A stretch of DNA of 64,000 nucleotides, from NCBI RefSeq assembly GCF_902167145.1, contig NC_050096.1, positions 271,892,622-271,956,621 of the forward strand, read 5' to 3'. Below the pieces are notes generated by a model, which made no database searches, was not told the origin of the DNA, and saw only the letters and a program-made list of their open reading frames with translations. This stretch comes from Zea mays. Lineage: Eukaryota; Streptophyta; Magnoliopsida; Poales; Poaceae. This document shows positions 1-11,933 of this stretch, piece by piece. A program made the position numbers and the translations under genes. Numbering within the stretch: the first letter of the stretch is position 1; each line of letters opens with the position of its first letter.

Positions 1-47
1 GTAAATTTCAGTTTCGCCCTATTCACCCCCCCTCTAGGCGATTTTCA
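1..47 (+). repeat. end fragment of a Copia-type LTR
   Basis: The stretch contains a C-run followed by CTCTAGGCGATTTTCA. This is the inverse of the typical start of many grass Copia LTRs (CTAGAGGGGGGTGAATAGG), also seen in this window at 56123 and 63803. It ends in CA at 47, where a Gypsy LTR begins. Only the tail is inside the window, so the family is not assigned. Confidence 0.4.
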
Positions 48-757
48 CTGAGTCCGAGCCCTGGGGTCGGGCGAGGCGGAGTTCGTCGTCTTCCGGAGCC
101 GAGGCTGAGTCCGAGCCCTGGGGTCGGGTGAGGCGGAGTCCATCGTCTTCTGGAGCCGAGGCTGAGTCCGAGCCCTGAGGTCGGGCGAGGCAGAGTCTAT
201 CTTCCGAGGCCGAGACGAGGGCCGAACCCTAGGGTCGGGCGAGGCGGAGCTTCCTATGTCGCCCGAGGCTGGACTTAGCCGCTGTCAACCTCACTCTGGC
301 GAGTGGCACGGCAGTCGGAGCAGGGCAGGCGACGCTGTATTCCTGTCGGGTCGGTCAGTGGAGCGACGAAGTGACTGTGGTCACTTCGGCCCTGTCAACT
401 GAAGAGCGCGCGTCAGGATAAGATGTCAGACGGTCCTTGCATTAAATGCTCCTGCGATATGGTCGGTTGGTGTGGCGATTTGGCCAAGGTTGCTTCTCCG
501 CGAAGCCTACCCGAGCTGTGCCTCGGGCGAGTCGACGGTGCGTCTGTTGCTTGAGGGGACCCTCGGACGAGGCGTGAATCTTCCGGGGTCGGCTGTCTTT
601 GCCCGAGGTCGGGCTCGGGCGAGGCGAGATCGTGTCCCTTGAGTGGACTGAGCCTTGACCTTAATCGCGCCCATCAGGACTTTGTAGCTTTGTGCTGATG
701 GGGGTTACCAGCTGAGATTAGGAGTCTTGGGGGTACCCCTAATTATGGTCCCCGACA
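48..757 (-). repeat. truncated LTR of a Tat-type Gypsy element (B-like)
   Basis: Read on the minus strand it starts at 757 with TGTCGGGGACCATAATTAGG, the same terminus as the LTRs of element B at 30108 and 42193. The following CATCAGCAC, AATGC and CACTTCG blocks also match. Positions 48-240 hold about three and a half tandem units of 56-58 bp, rich in CCGAGCCCTGGGGTCGGGCG; these correspond to the 56-bp array in the B LTR. The other end is missing, so this is an LTR fragment of an insertion that continues to the left or was truncated. Confidence 0.8.
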
Positions 758-1093
758 GGTGCGCCTAGCCGTTGGTCTGACACTGCAGTTGACCGTTGAC
801 GCGCAGACACTTGGAACTAGCCGTTAGGGCTACTGTTTCTGGTGCACCGGACAGTCCGGTGCTCCAGACCAGACAACCCATCGGCAACACTTCCTTTGTT
901 TCTTGGACTTTACTTGATCTTCATAATGTCTTCTTTTGAGGTGTTACTTTCCTCAATGTCTTGGTCCAAGTAACTTTAGCATCCTGTGAACTACAAACAC
1001 AAACACTGGCAAACACATTAGTCCACATGTTATGTTGATCATCAAACACCAAAACTTATTTAGCCAAATGGCCCGGGGTCTATTTTTCTTACA
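758..1093 (-). repeat. terminal part of an old Copia LTR
   Basis: From about 835 the sequence follows the end of the LTR of Copia element C (compare 10320-10817). Shared pieces are the CACCGGACAGTCCGGTG palindrome, a TCTTCTTTTGAGGTGTT block, an ACAAACACTGGCAAACACATTAG-like block, and a final run ending CTTACA. It was interrupted by the Gypsy LTR ending at 757. Many substitutions relative to the C LTR suggest it is old. Confidence 0.7.
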
Positions 1094-1859
1094 GACCTTT
1101 TGTTTTCCTTTGAGATCTTCTAAGATTCTCTTGAATAGGTTCATTACTTTCCACACGAGATTGTTCTGGCTTCTCATTTATAAAGATAGTGACCTAGGGC
1201 ACCACTATTGAGGACTCATGAACACTAGGTCGGCTTGCTAGGCACAACTCATTTGATTATCTATAGTTTAGTACATCTTTTCTCACCGTCTCTGATCTCG
1301 CGAGCGTGAAAAAAAGAGAGAAAACTTATCTTGTCTGGCCGCACACCATATACCTTATTTTTTGCACTCAACTAATTTATAAGTTTGAATCGTATTTAGA
1401 TAACTATTTTATTTAAGCAATGTCTAGTGATACACTAGCGAAAATAAACAGTCGAGTGTTCGACGTAGGGCCGGCACTCCAAAAGCGTACTCAACTATCC
1501 GGCACCACAAGCTCCATTGCTTACGAACCCTTCCTTCAGTTCCAGTCCTTTACCTTTTTCCCTCGGAGCTCTCTGACTCTCTGAGATTTTTTTTTTGTCT
1601 TCATTTCAAATTTTGTGGTTTCCTCCCACATTCCCTTCCCCCGCTCCCCTCCAGGCTCCAGCCGCTCGCTTCGATTCGCTTCAGCTCTGCCTTCCCGTCT
1701 CATGGCCACCTACCAGCCCACGCCCGGTGACGCCTTCCCAGCCCGCTGCTGACTGCACCGATTCACCCACAGTTGGCCTTCAGGCAACCCTAGCGTCGCC
1801 GATCCGCCGCTCCGGCGAGATGCCGGTGGGCCACATCGCCGTCTCTCCCGCCGCCGTCT
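1094..1859 (+). promoter_or_regulatory. promoter region and 5' leader of the MPS1-like kinase gene
   Basis: This single-copy-looking AT-rich stretch lies between the last LTR fragment and the kinase start codon. A pyrimidine-rich segment (1555-1690) precedes a GC-rich leader, as is common in grass genes. No TATA box is convincing, so the transcription start is not placed. Two upstream ATGs lie in the probable leader: 1702-1752 (16 codons plus stop) and 1820-1876, which overlaps the main start. Confidence 0.45.
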
Positions 1860-1876
1860 ATGGAGAACAGGGATAG
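1820..1876 (+). other. overlapping upstream ORF in the kinase leader
   Basis: An ATG at 1820 opens an 18-codon frame ending in TAG at 1874-1876, out of frame with the kinase ATG at 1860 and running 17 bases past it. The upstream ATG has a G at -3, while the kinase ATG has a T at -3 and a G at +4. Scanning ribosomes may therefore often use the upstream ATG first. Whether both ATGs are in the mature transcript depends on an unmapped start site. Confidence 0.5.
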
Positions 1877-4800
1877 CTTCACTCGCCCCCCAGCGCCCTC
1901 CTACGCCCACGGAACCCAAACCGCTAAGGGCGTCGCGGTCCCTACCGGCGGGGACACGGCCGCCACCAACCTGACGTCGTCGTCAGGGTTGTCCTCGTCT
2001 CTCACGCTCTCCCCTCCCCACTTCCTGCAACAGATTCATGCAGCTGTCAAGCGGCAGAGGCCTTTCGGTGAGTGGATTCGGCTATGGATTCCTACCCTTC
2101 TCTGATGTTGTTTCCGTCTAGGGTTCTAGTTTATGTTTGGCGCTTATCCTCGGCGAATCTAATTATGTTGATGCATTTTACCTTCTGTATATTTCTGATT
2201 TACTGGGTAGCGTATAAAAAAATGTGATGGTTGCACCTGATTTCGTGGTTTTGTCACTGTCGTTGAGTTTCTAGGAACTTCAGTTATCTGTGATGTTGTC
2301 TCGAGTTGGTATACTGTATTGGTATCCAAATGAATTATGTCAGATATGATTTAGATCAGCTTCTAACTGACCTTGCTCCAGGTCCAATGCAGTCTAAACT
2401 TCCAAGAGCAACACGGGTCCTGGTTTCCGGAGGTGAGCGTGCAAATAAAATTGGTGCCAACCCTTCTGTTTCGAAAGACCAGGAACGAATTGTTACGCAG
2501 CCTCAGAGAGGCATGTTGGGACCCTCTATGCTGCCAAATGTGACGCCTGATCAACAGAAAGTCGATAGCACTTCTAAATTAGGGTCCTCTGCCCCAGATG
2601 AGTTGATGTTGACAGCACCCTCAATGCTAAAAAGTACCACTGATACCTGTGCACAACGTGTTGGCCAGCAGAAAAACAAGGCTAATCTGTTGATGGATAC
2701 AGAGAAGTCAGCTTTCGATGCTTTGTCATCTCAAATTACATCATGCAATGCATTGATGGGGGAAAGTTTCAAGAAAGGACAGCTTGATTCGGTTGTTAAT
2801 CCACAGTTGACGTCACAAAGTAAGGAACCTTTTCTTTCTTTGATACTTAACTGCAAAGTTGTGTACATGTTTAGTTATCAGTTTACATTGCAGGTGATAA
2901 TATATGCATCACTGTGGATAGTAGAATGGACAGTATGTTGTCTTATCTACATTCTGTTTCATTGACGGCAGGAGATAATTTTCCTGCAAATCAAGGAGCT
3001 CAGAATGATCACCAGAAGAACCATCAGGAGCTTCAAACTGTTGATATAGCAGCTGATATGGATATCGAATATGATGCGTCTAATTTGTCTCGGAGAGGGA
3101 TCCAAGAGGCTCGTAATCAGAATCATGGAAAGCATATGATTCCTTTCTCTGCCATTGGTTCATCTGTGACTGCTATGTCTCTTCACTCGGGACCTACTGT
3201 CCAAAGTTCACAGACTCCACAGGTTGGCGGATACACTTCACCAGTGCAGATACCAGAATCTGCTGTAGAATCCTCCAAGGGTGCACTGGGCCATGGTGCT
3301 CAAAAGGAGCATGCTGGTGCAACTGGTGTTGGTGACTGGAATCCCCACAACCAGCAGGTTCAAAATCTAGGTAATGGTGCCACGGACAAAGCTGTTTCTA
3401 GCATTGGCAGATTGCGTTCTGAAGGATTACCTGCAAATGATCAGTCTACATCTGCCAGGGATGGTGGTGGTTCCCGACCAAACAAGGGTGAGAAGGAGCG
3501 CCGTAAAAAGAATTATGATCCTAATGTTTTCTTTAAGGTGAACGGGAAACTTTATCAGAAACTTGGTAAAATAGGATCTGGGGGTAGCAGTGAAGTACAT
3601 AAAGTTATATCATCAGATTGCATAATATATGCCTTGAAAAAGATCAAGCTTAGAGGTCGTGATTACCCTACTGCATATGGTTTCTGTCAAGAAATTGAGT
3701 ACTTAAATAAGTTGAAAGGAAGGAGCAATATCATACAAATGATTGATTATGAGGTACCAAGTTCCCAACCTTATCTCCAAAAAGAAATTTTATTTTGGTA
3801 TCTTTGTCCCACCAAAACAGGTGACTGCATTGTCTTCATCTCCTCGTAGAACATGCTCTTGAATTATCATTTGCATTTCCTTCCTGTGTAACCAACTTTA
3901 TGTAATAAACCTTTATAGTTTACTTAGTTTCCATATGACTATTATTAATGACGATCAATGAATAGAATCTAGGATCTATATTGGATTTTTCCCTTGCAGT
4001 TTTTATAGAAACACATAAAATTCACCTGCATCATGATTTTTGTTTTGTTTTGTGTTATTTCTCATTCATTCATATTATAAACTTATGAGACGATATTACT
4101 AGAAGTTGGAATGGGAAACCCTAACCCTAACTGGGTTGGGTGTGCATGTATATAAGCTGAGTACTTGGGCCAAACCCATTACACTGAGGGTATGCAAGTA
4201 ATTACACAGGGACTAGCCCCGAAACCCTAACAATACTCTAACACTAGACTCTACTGCTGTTTTCTGGTCCTAGCTGCACATTCACCCATAGGATGTCTAG
4301 CTGGTAACATTTGGATAATATGTGGTGTTAATTTTTTTAATACAAGTTCTTCAGTCAGTGTGTCTACTGTCTAGTACGTTGCCTCCACCTAACGTTATCA
4401 TGTCTGCAAAATTCTCTGCTTTATTTTCAGTACTTAAAGAACAACAGTTGTTGCTTTTCTATGTATAAAATCTTTGGTACAAGCTCCAGTACTATAGAGT
4501 TGCAATGACTATATTAGCAGAAATTGTCTTGTATATATTGGATTGTAAATTGTGGGCCATATATAAAGGGTTGTAAGTTGTGTGTGGTGAGTGGTGACAA
4601 AGATTTTAACCACATTGCCATACAATTGTAATTTGTCGGCAGCTACTGACTATCTAAAATGCACCTGATGTTGAGTTGTTCTCTGTCCTTATTGATTTTC
4701 ACATAATAATTTTACTTATTACACAAATTATCCATTCTATCTCCAGAGTGACATATTCTGATATGCCTACTGATTTTGCATCAACCAGGTCACTGATAAA

Positions 4801-6752
4801 AGTCTACTTCTAGAAAGTACCGTGTCACCCAGGGATGGGAGAATTAAGGATGATCACTACATTTACATGGTTCTGGAATATGGTGAAATTGACTTGGCTA
4901 ACATGGTTGCTCAGAAGTGGAAGGAGAGGAACAACTCTACTATGAAAATTGATGAAAATTGGCTGCGCTTTTATTGGCAGGTAACCTTCCTTTTATCCAA
5001 AATAGACTAAATGAGGCATCTGAGTACTGGATAATTAGGCTCTACTGTAGCTAAAGATGAGATCTCATGCTATAGTGTCATCAGACCAAAAGTCATATTT
5101 TATTTCAATTAAATGAAGTTGTCATATATTATTGTTGAAGGGTAGGCCTCGTGCTATGGTGAGAGCTGTCTCATTGAGTCACCAGGTCGCGGCATTGAAG
5201 CAGCGTAGCATTTGCGGCGGAAGGCTTGTATGAGTTTATGCTTTCCCTAAACCCTACTCATCTGCCTTGGACGCTGAGTCTGTCCTTTTGTCACATATCC
5301 TAATCGAATTAATCCTCCATGGCTAGTTCTGTTAGTTTTAATCTTTTGAGACTATTGGGTACTTGGATAGGTACTAGGTAGCTAGGTCAATTGCATTTAC
5401 TGGCCAACAGGTTTCTGGTTCTGCTACTAGTATTTGTATGTTAGTTCTTCTAGGTTTATGCAAAAACTTTAAAAGAAAAGAATTGCATGGAATTAGTTGT
5501 TGTATCTTGTTGCCCGATGAGATAATGAACCCTATTCGAATTTGGTGTTGTAGTTGCATACTCTCGTCATTCCATTTCAGTTTACAGCACACAATGTGCA
5601 CTGACCAAGGAAATACTGGTCTCAAGGAAAAAACAATGTGAAACAGCGATGCCATAAGTTACCTATTCTGTTTATCCAAGCATTTAGGGCGTGTTTGGTT
5701 CCTCCGACTAAAGTTTAGTTTGTGCCACGTCAAATGTTTGAATATCAATTATAAGTATTAAATATAGGCTTAATTAGGTTTAACAAATTTGTCTTGTCTT
5801 TTAGTTGGGTGGAATCAAACACCCCCTTAATTACGGAGTAGGTAGTGGAAAATTGTAATAACGATGCAATTGGCATCTTTAACGGACAAACATTGTGGTT
5901 GTGGAACGTTTTCCCCAAGGCTGTCGACATAGTTAAATGGAGTAATAAGTGATGTGAGCCTTTCAGACACCTTGTGATGTTTTTTCTTCTTTCGTTTCTA
6001 CTGTAGCAAATACTTGAAGCTGTCAGTACAATACACGAGGAACGAATTGTCCACTCTGATTTGAAGCCTGCAAACTTTATGCTTGTGAGGGGCTCACTTA
6101 AACTAATTGACTTTGGCATCGCCAAGGCTATAATGAATGGTACAACAAACATTCAACGTGATGCTCAGGTACCATGTTACACTTATAGCATTTCTTTGTT
6201 GGCGTCACTTGTATATTAATAATATTACCGTTATGAGTTATGTGTGTTGTTTTTTTATGAAAGGCTAATTGTGGTTCTCACTGCACTGAGCAGGTAGGGA
6301 CTCTCAACTACATGTCACCTGAAGCGTTCATGTGCAATGATACAGACTCGGATGGTAACATTATTAAGTGCGGGCTCCCCTCAGATATCTGGTCTCTTGG
6401 CTGTATTCTTTACCAGATGGTGTATGGCAAGACACCATTTGCAGACTACAAGACTTTCTGGGACAAATATAAAGGAGTGACTGATAGGAACCACAAGATC
6501 ATGTATGAACCAGTTGACAACCCATGGCTCATTGATTTGATGCAAAGGTGTCTCGCCTGGGACCGAAATGAACGATGGAGAACACCTCAGCTTCTTAAGC
6601 ACCCTTTTCTCAATCCTCCAGTTCCAAGGGATTTACCTCCCTCTGACGATGATCCATATAGGTTGCTCATTGAGAGGATCAGAGTCCACTGGGATAACCC
6701 AATGGTTCAAAAACTTCGTAGTTTAATTGAAGAACTCGATGGGGATCAGTAA
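1860..6752 (+). CDS. MPS1: MPS1/TTK-type dual-specificity protein kinase, six exons
   Basis: Exons by GT-AG sites and frame continuity: 1860-2067, 2382-2819, 2894-3753, 4789-4980, 6007-6168 and 6294-6752, giving 772 aa. The first ~430 residues are low-complexity with no recognised domain. A C-terminal kinase domain (~436-722) shows a glycine loop [15 protein letters not shown] with the ATP-binding lysine, HSDLKPANF (~582), DFG (~601), [11 protein letters not shown] and [22 protein letters not shown] in place of HRD, and the NYMSPEA and YGKTPF signatures, are typical of MPS1/TTK. That family phosphorylates kinetochore proteins and drives the spindle assembly checkpoint. A short tail ends in EELDGDQ. 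The length is close to plant MPS1 kinases. The start is the first ATG of the frame, in weak context. The Arabidopsis gene once called MPS1 (multipolar spindle 1, PRD2) is unrelated. No frameshift or missing catalytic residue is seen. Confidence 0.93.
3754..4788 (+). other. intron 3 of the kinase gene
   Basis: This 1035-bp intron runs from a GTACC donor after an IDYE codon set to a CAACCAG acceptor. It is AT-rich. Around 4117-4132 there is a short telomere-like run (AAACCCTAACCCTAAC) inside a stretch that reads like an old repeat fragment (4080-4300). I could not assign that fragment to a family. Confidence 0.7.
5141..5290 (+). repeat. SINE-like tRNA-derived fragment in intron 4
   Basis: The sequence TGGTGAGAGCTGTCTCATTG followed by AGTCACCAGGTCGCGG resembles the A-box half of tRNA-derived cereal SINEs. 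Downstream TTTGCGGCGGAAGGCTTG, CTTTCCCTAAACCC and CTGAGTCTGTCCTTTT blocks resemble their bodies. The B-box region is degraded (GCATTGAAGC). No clear target duplication was found. Confidence 0.5.
5687..5826. mobile_element. Tourist-like (PIF/Harbinger) MITE in intron 4
   Basis: This 140-bp element has inverted ends GGGCGTGTTTGGTTCC and, on the other strand, GGGGGTGTTTGATTCC (14 of 16 identical). It is flanked by TTA at 5684-5686 and 5827-5829, the trinucleotide duplication typical of Tourist/PIF-Harbinger MITEs. There is no coding capacity. It lies about 180 bp upstream of exon 5 and does not disturb a splice site. Confidence 0.85.
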
Positions 6753-9472
6753 AAATGGGTTTTTAACAATCCTGATTGATACTCGATCTAGGGCCTGGGT
6801 AGTGGTGGCACAAGTGTTTTAGTTTCTGTATTGTTCCTGATTGATAGGGTACTGTTGTAATTTGTAATTAGAGAGTGGCGGCATCGGTTGGAGACGTCGG
6901 AGCATATTATGATGCCCTGGCATTTTTGCTTCCTCGTGTTTGGAGGTTGATGTGACACTTTGTCAGAAATGGCGGCTAGTTAACGTTAAGAGTCAAGATA
7001 TTTTTGTTGTCTGATCAGTGGAAGCATCTCCAGGTGTAAATAGTTGAACCAATTGGTAGTTTGTGTTTTACCATGAATCAAGCGAGCCAACGAGCCATGA
7101 GCATTTCGTCTAGCCCTACCTATGGGAGCTAAAGACAGTTCCCGAGTATTTTATTTTTTTTAAAAAAAACTTTAACCATATTCTAAAATTCACTTGAATG
7201 GGGAATCACCTGCATATGTGCAAGAGAACATGGACAACAAGTCAACAAGCACATGTGCAAGGTAGATAGCATTAAGATATCATTAAAGCTATATTGTGAT
7301 AATGAACCGGTAGTGTTTTATTCCTATAGCAATAGGCCGTGATAATGAACCGATAGTGTTTTATTCTTATAGCAATAAGTCAAGTGTTGTTGTCAAACAC
7401 ATTAACATTAAGTATTACATTGTTAACGAGAAAGTCTAAAATCAAATAATTGAACTTGAACATATAATTATATAGAGCAAATGCTTGTCGATCCCATTCC
7501 ACTCACGAAGGGGTTCCACCTAGCATGTTCAAAAACATGTAGCCAACATGGATTTAATGGAGTACCTATGATTCAGGATTAAAAGATCATCAATGCAACA
7601 ATCTCCCTCAAAAATAAGTTTTCTGTTTTGAGACAGAAAGGTGTACTATAATCATTGAGTTCAGTCGCACATGATTGGTTGTTGTAACGTTATGATCTTG
7701 GTGTACTAATACATAGAAGGTTAGGGATTGTAAGTCAAGGGATTGAGTAGTTAAAAAATAAGTTGCAAGCATAAGATAGTAAGCATGATATCAAAAGGAA
7801 CAATGTTGAGTTCATTTCACAGAACCGAGTCAGTACTCTCTCCCGTCCGCGCAACAAACTTTTTGGTTGTGATCCCCCTTTATATAGAGAACATGTTGGC
7901 ATGAGAATCAACGTCCGCTGTATCTCCTTGCCCGTACAGAAATTAACGAGATCCGATCTATCTCCTCTACCAGAGACCACCGTACCCTCGTAGATATTGA
8001 AGCCCAGACTTGAACCTGCAACTCCCTAATTCCAAAAGTACACTGATGGGTTCTTAGTCTTCTAGTAGATAGGGTAACACCTAACACAAAAGTTGGATTC
8101 ATCGACCCCGTCGACCACTCCTCATCCAATCCAGTGCAAGTTGTAGAACACGAGGCAATTAGCCCGTGGCGTTCGACGCAGTGGCAGCCAGCCAATCATC
8201 TTGTCCCGGCAAAAGTAACCTTAACACACTTCTCCTCCTCACCCTTCTTGATGGAGAGCGCCCTGCCGCGAGTTGCTTTCAGTACAAGCATCGTAGCTCC
8301 AATCAGGCAGGCCTGCTGTCTGCTGCTGCTACGCCGTCATCTTGGAAGGTGCCTCGCCGAGAGCACATTGTGGACGAATTGAAGATATTTTGTCTCGACC
8401 TGAAAAGTGACGGACTCCGCAGAGTCTTCTTGCTAACCAAATCGACATCCAGCCAGCGTCACGTGAAGCTGGTCCATCCAAATTTTAATCTCTGCCCTAG
8501 CTACCCTACTACACAATAGAAGTGTGCTACCTCCAATAGAAGTGCGCTACCTCCAACTCCCAGGTAAACCCTAAACCCTACTACACAACAGAAGTGCGCT
8601 ACCACCAACTCCATCAAGTCAGCTGTTACAAATTGAATATTTCATTCAAAAGTTGAATACTAGTATACGTGTGACTAGTTCGCATCGCACGTTTTAGAGA
8701 AGGGTATATACGTATATCTCTTGATCAGAACCTTGAGCCATGCGATTAGGCGGTCCAAAACACATCGGATCTCGGTGCGGGATGCTGAATGGTGTGAATA
8801 TTTATATTTATAGCATTCGTCGTCTCGATCAAACTGTGCTGCCTGCCTCGCGATCGCGATCTCCTAGTAGCCCTCGTCGCCTCTGTTTTTCCGATTGCGT
8901 CTAGTGGGCCGCCTTTGCTTAACAGCGCGAAGTTCCTGTTTTGAAAAGATGTCTCCCCAAAGAGACACCTCTTCAAGTGACCTCATCTACCACAAGACAT
9001 CTCTTCAAACAATGAGATTAGACATGGATTAGTTAGTTAGGGCATGTCCTTTGGCATGGATGTAGTGAACAATTGTCTCCTAGGATTAGGCACCTATTCA
9101 CCGCACCCCTTCCCCTTGTATAAATATGAATAGAGATCAATACAAAGACACATTTCTTCCATTCTCTACTTTCACTTTACATTTCAGTTCTTAATAGTTT
9201 CGTCCCGCAAAGCCTCTTCGGTCGCCCGTAGGTATCCGTGGGCTCTACGCGTAGCTCATTCACGGTGAAGGTAGCACACAAAGACGGACGTATAAGTCCA
9301 GACGTACGTGCGCCCTTCATGCACTCCCATCACTCACTGTGCTTTTAGTGCTGATTTGGTGGACAGGGATCACGAGGTGATCCATGTGGAGGAATCCCCT
9401 TGCTATTCAAAATTAAATAGCAAATGTATCACCCTCACTCTATACACTTGTAGAGCATACATGTATAGCCAT
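6753..9472. other. 3' flank of the kinase gene and intergenic DNA
   Basis: The first ~300 bp after the stop are the probable 3' UTR; no poly(A) signal is decisive. After that I see no coding frame worth reporting. Visible items are a 43-bp direct duplication (7296-7381), a minus-strand TATA-like CTATATAAAGGGG at 7876-7888, repeated GAAGTGCGCTACC phrases at 8518-8612, and a plus-strand TATA-like GTATAAATATG at 9117. The TATA-like sites sit in stretches that read like decayed LTRs, but paired ends were not found. Confidence 0.5.
7296..7381. repeat. two-copy 43-bp tandem duplication
   Basis: The phrase GTGATAATGAACCGGTAGTG plus the following TTTTATTCCTATAGCAATA occurs at 7296 and again at 7339 with few changes. 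It is noncoding and lies downstream of the kinase gene. Confidence 0.8.
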
Positions 9473-10817
9473 TGAAGGAAACAGTGACGCCTAAGAAGGG
9501 GGTGAATTAGGACTTCTAAAAACTCTTTCTAACTTAGGCCACAAATAAATTCCTAGAGAAAAACATATGCAAATAAATAATCTAGAATGTGCAAACTAGG
9601 TTTTGTCTAAGTGTTACTATCTCTACCGCAAAAGGCTAAGTTCCAGTCTAAGTAATCTAATCACTAAGACAAGATTGAAACTTAAATACTTAATGTAAAC
9701 GCGGAAGTTACAGAGCAAGGTAGAGATGCAAACTCTCGTGGATGACACTGGTATTTTTACCGAGGTATCCAGAACCACGCAAGGTTTCGACTAATCCTCA
9801 TTGGTGCCCCTACACAAAGAGTAGCCCACGCGAGGGCCAAGCACCTCGGTCGAGTAACTCCGTAGAGAGTCGCGTGCCTTCTCCACGCGCAAGTGGTGCT
9901 CCGCTTCCGGCTCCTCTCGGACGCTCCCCGCCGTCTCCACTATCGATCTTCCGACCGAAACATCGTGGGACTCGTTCCCTCCAATACACGGTGGCGGGCA
10001 TGACACAAACTCGGTTGTCACGGTCTCGCAAGACTCTCGCCGCACTCAGTACAATTACAACGGCTCGCACAAGAGTCGAGGGATTGTGTGTTTTTCTAAA
10101 CTCGCTCAACTAACTAGGATTCACCTAGAGCAAGCGCTAATGCAGGCTAACTAACTTAAGCACTTTGCAAAGTACCTACGCTAATCACCGAGTGATTCTA
10201 TTAAGCACTTGGATGTTTGAGCACTTGGAAATATCTAAAATATGTCTTGGTATGTTGCTTGGGCTCCCACACCTTGAAATGGCCGATTGGGGGTATTTAT
10301 AGCATCCCCTCACAATTATAATCGTTGGACAGAAGCATCGGACAGTCCGGTGCACACCGGACATGCACTGTTCACTGTCCGGTGGCCTGGCCACGTTAGT
10401 CGACCGTTGGGGTCTGTAGCAGCCGACTGTTGGATCCGACTGTTACCCAGACTGTCTGGTGCACACCGGACAGTCCGGTGCTACTTCCCAAGAGCGCCTG
10501 TTGTGGGGCCTCTCTGCGCAGACTGTCTGGTCTCCCACCGGACAGTCCGGTGGATCACTAGTGCGCTAGCTGACTACTCACTCCATGGATTTCTTCGTTG
10601 TTTCTTTTGGGCTCCTTTTCCTCTTGAGTCTTGGACTTCTACGCATCTTTTATGTCTTCTTTTGAGGTGTTGCATCCTCAGTGTCTTAGTCTAATCCTCT
10701 TTGCATCCTATGAACTATAAACACAAACACTAGCAAACATATTAGTCCACAGGCTAAGTTGACCATCAAACACCAAAACCTTTTGAGCCAAATGGCCTGG
10801 GGTCCATTTTCCTTACA
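9473..10817 (-). repeat. left (3') LTR of Copia element C
   Basis: This 1345-bp LTR starts TGAAGGAAACAGTGACGCC and ends CATTTTCCTTACA. It carries a minus-strand TATA box (TATTTATA on the plus strand, 10294-10301). Three palindromic clusters of the CACCGGACAGTCCGGTG type lie at 10337-10385, 10450-10484 and 10520-10556. The pyrimidine block ATCTCCCTCTTTTTG just right of it is the polypurine tract of a minus-strand element. Confidence 0.88.
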
Positions 10818-11933
10818 ATCTCCCTCTTTTTGTGATTGATGACAACACAACCAAAGCAAGCAAATATAACAAACATTTGAATGAGAATATGCAATCTACT
10901 TGCTAGGATGCATGAGGGTCCCCTTAAAGTGAGATTATGGACTTAAGCCTCCCCCTAACTCCATAATTCACTTACTTCCTAATTTAGACCAATGATACTT
11001 GAAAGACCAAAACCACTTGTAAGATCAAAATTTTTTAATTTGGTGGTGTTTGGTGTTTGATATATTTTCCATTGCTTTGGTCCCTAAAACTTCTCCCCTT
11101 TGGCATCAACCACCAAAAAGGAAGACATTAAAAGCATATAGGAAGGAAATTAAGACTTGCCCTCTAAAAGATTTATCAATTGAAGTTCTAAAAGATTACC
11201 CCCCTAATTGAGTGTTCTCCTTTTGAAAGAATATTCTCCTCCTTCGTCATAGATGAAGGAATACTCCCCCTGTTGGAGATCCTCTACTTAGGAAAAAAGC
11301 ACATGAGAAATAGAGGTGCAAGACATGATTTGATTAGACTGACTTCTCTTATGCATAGGTAACAAATATATTTTGACAACATATGCATTTATAGCAACAT
11401 GGGAAGTATAAGATATGAAATATAGTCTAATCAATAACTGGACAAGACATGTAAAAGATACCAAATGTAGTCATGTGAGACATGAAACTACTTGTAGATT
11501 TGAAGTGGAAGCTTATTGTTTTCTCCAGGGACTCCATTTTCCTTCAATGAGACTACTACATATAATAGACTTGAAAGCGGGTATTAGTCTCAAAGATTTA
11601 GATTATAGAGTAACCTCCCCTGAAAGTGTGCATACAAGTTTTGAATATTTGTAGGAGACATGCACTTTGATTTTGATATCAAGAGGGGCAAATTATCGAT
11701 AATTCAAGCTTTGACACATATAAGTTAAATGATACCAATTGAAGTATGGAGGATATCAAATGTGGAATTTGCCATGTACCTATACCAATTGGAATATCAT
11801 TTACTTAGAATGTTTAATAATCTATATGTCGTGCTTAACTAATCTTTTTACACCATGTAGGTTTGTTCAGGAATATGAATTGAAAACGAGCAATCCTATC
11901 ATATCATTAACCAAGTATGCATGTGTCGGGTAC
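10818..11933 (-). other. internal 3' noncoding region of Copia element C
   Basis: It begins with the polypurine tract and contains the CCCCTTTGGCATCAACCACC phrase that also occurs in element D (57765). This is the transcript region between coding sequence and 3' LTR in this kind of Copia element. No pol motif (YVDD, RNase H) is found in any frame. It stops at 11933, where Gypsy element A was inserted; its partner continues at 25652. Confidence 0.6.

Noticed and set aside
953..1177. Minus-strand 74-codon frame
   Set aside because: It spans the end of a Copia LTR fragment into flanking DNA and has no protein similarity I recognise.
2957..2972. Alternative acceptor for exon 3 of the kinase gene after ACGGCAG
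   Set aside because: It keeps the frame and could be an alternative splice, but the upstream acceptor at 2893 is also in frame, gives a longer exon and a normal 74-bp intron, so I used it.
4117..4132. Telomere-like AAACCCTAACCCTAAC run in intron 3
   Set aside because: Only about two units; too short for an interstitial telomere, and CCCTAA boxes are common in plant DNA.
7905..8200. Minus-strand frames downstream of the kinase gene
   Set aside because: No recognisable motif, no splice structure, and the stretch looks like an old LTR with a minus-strand TATA-like site.
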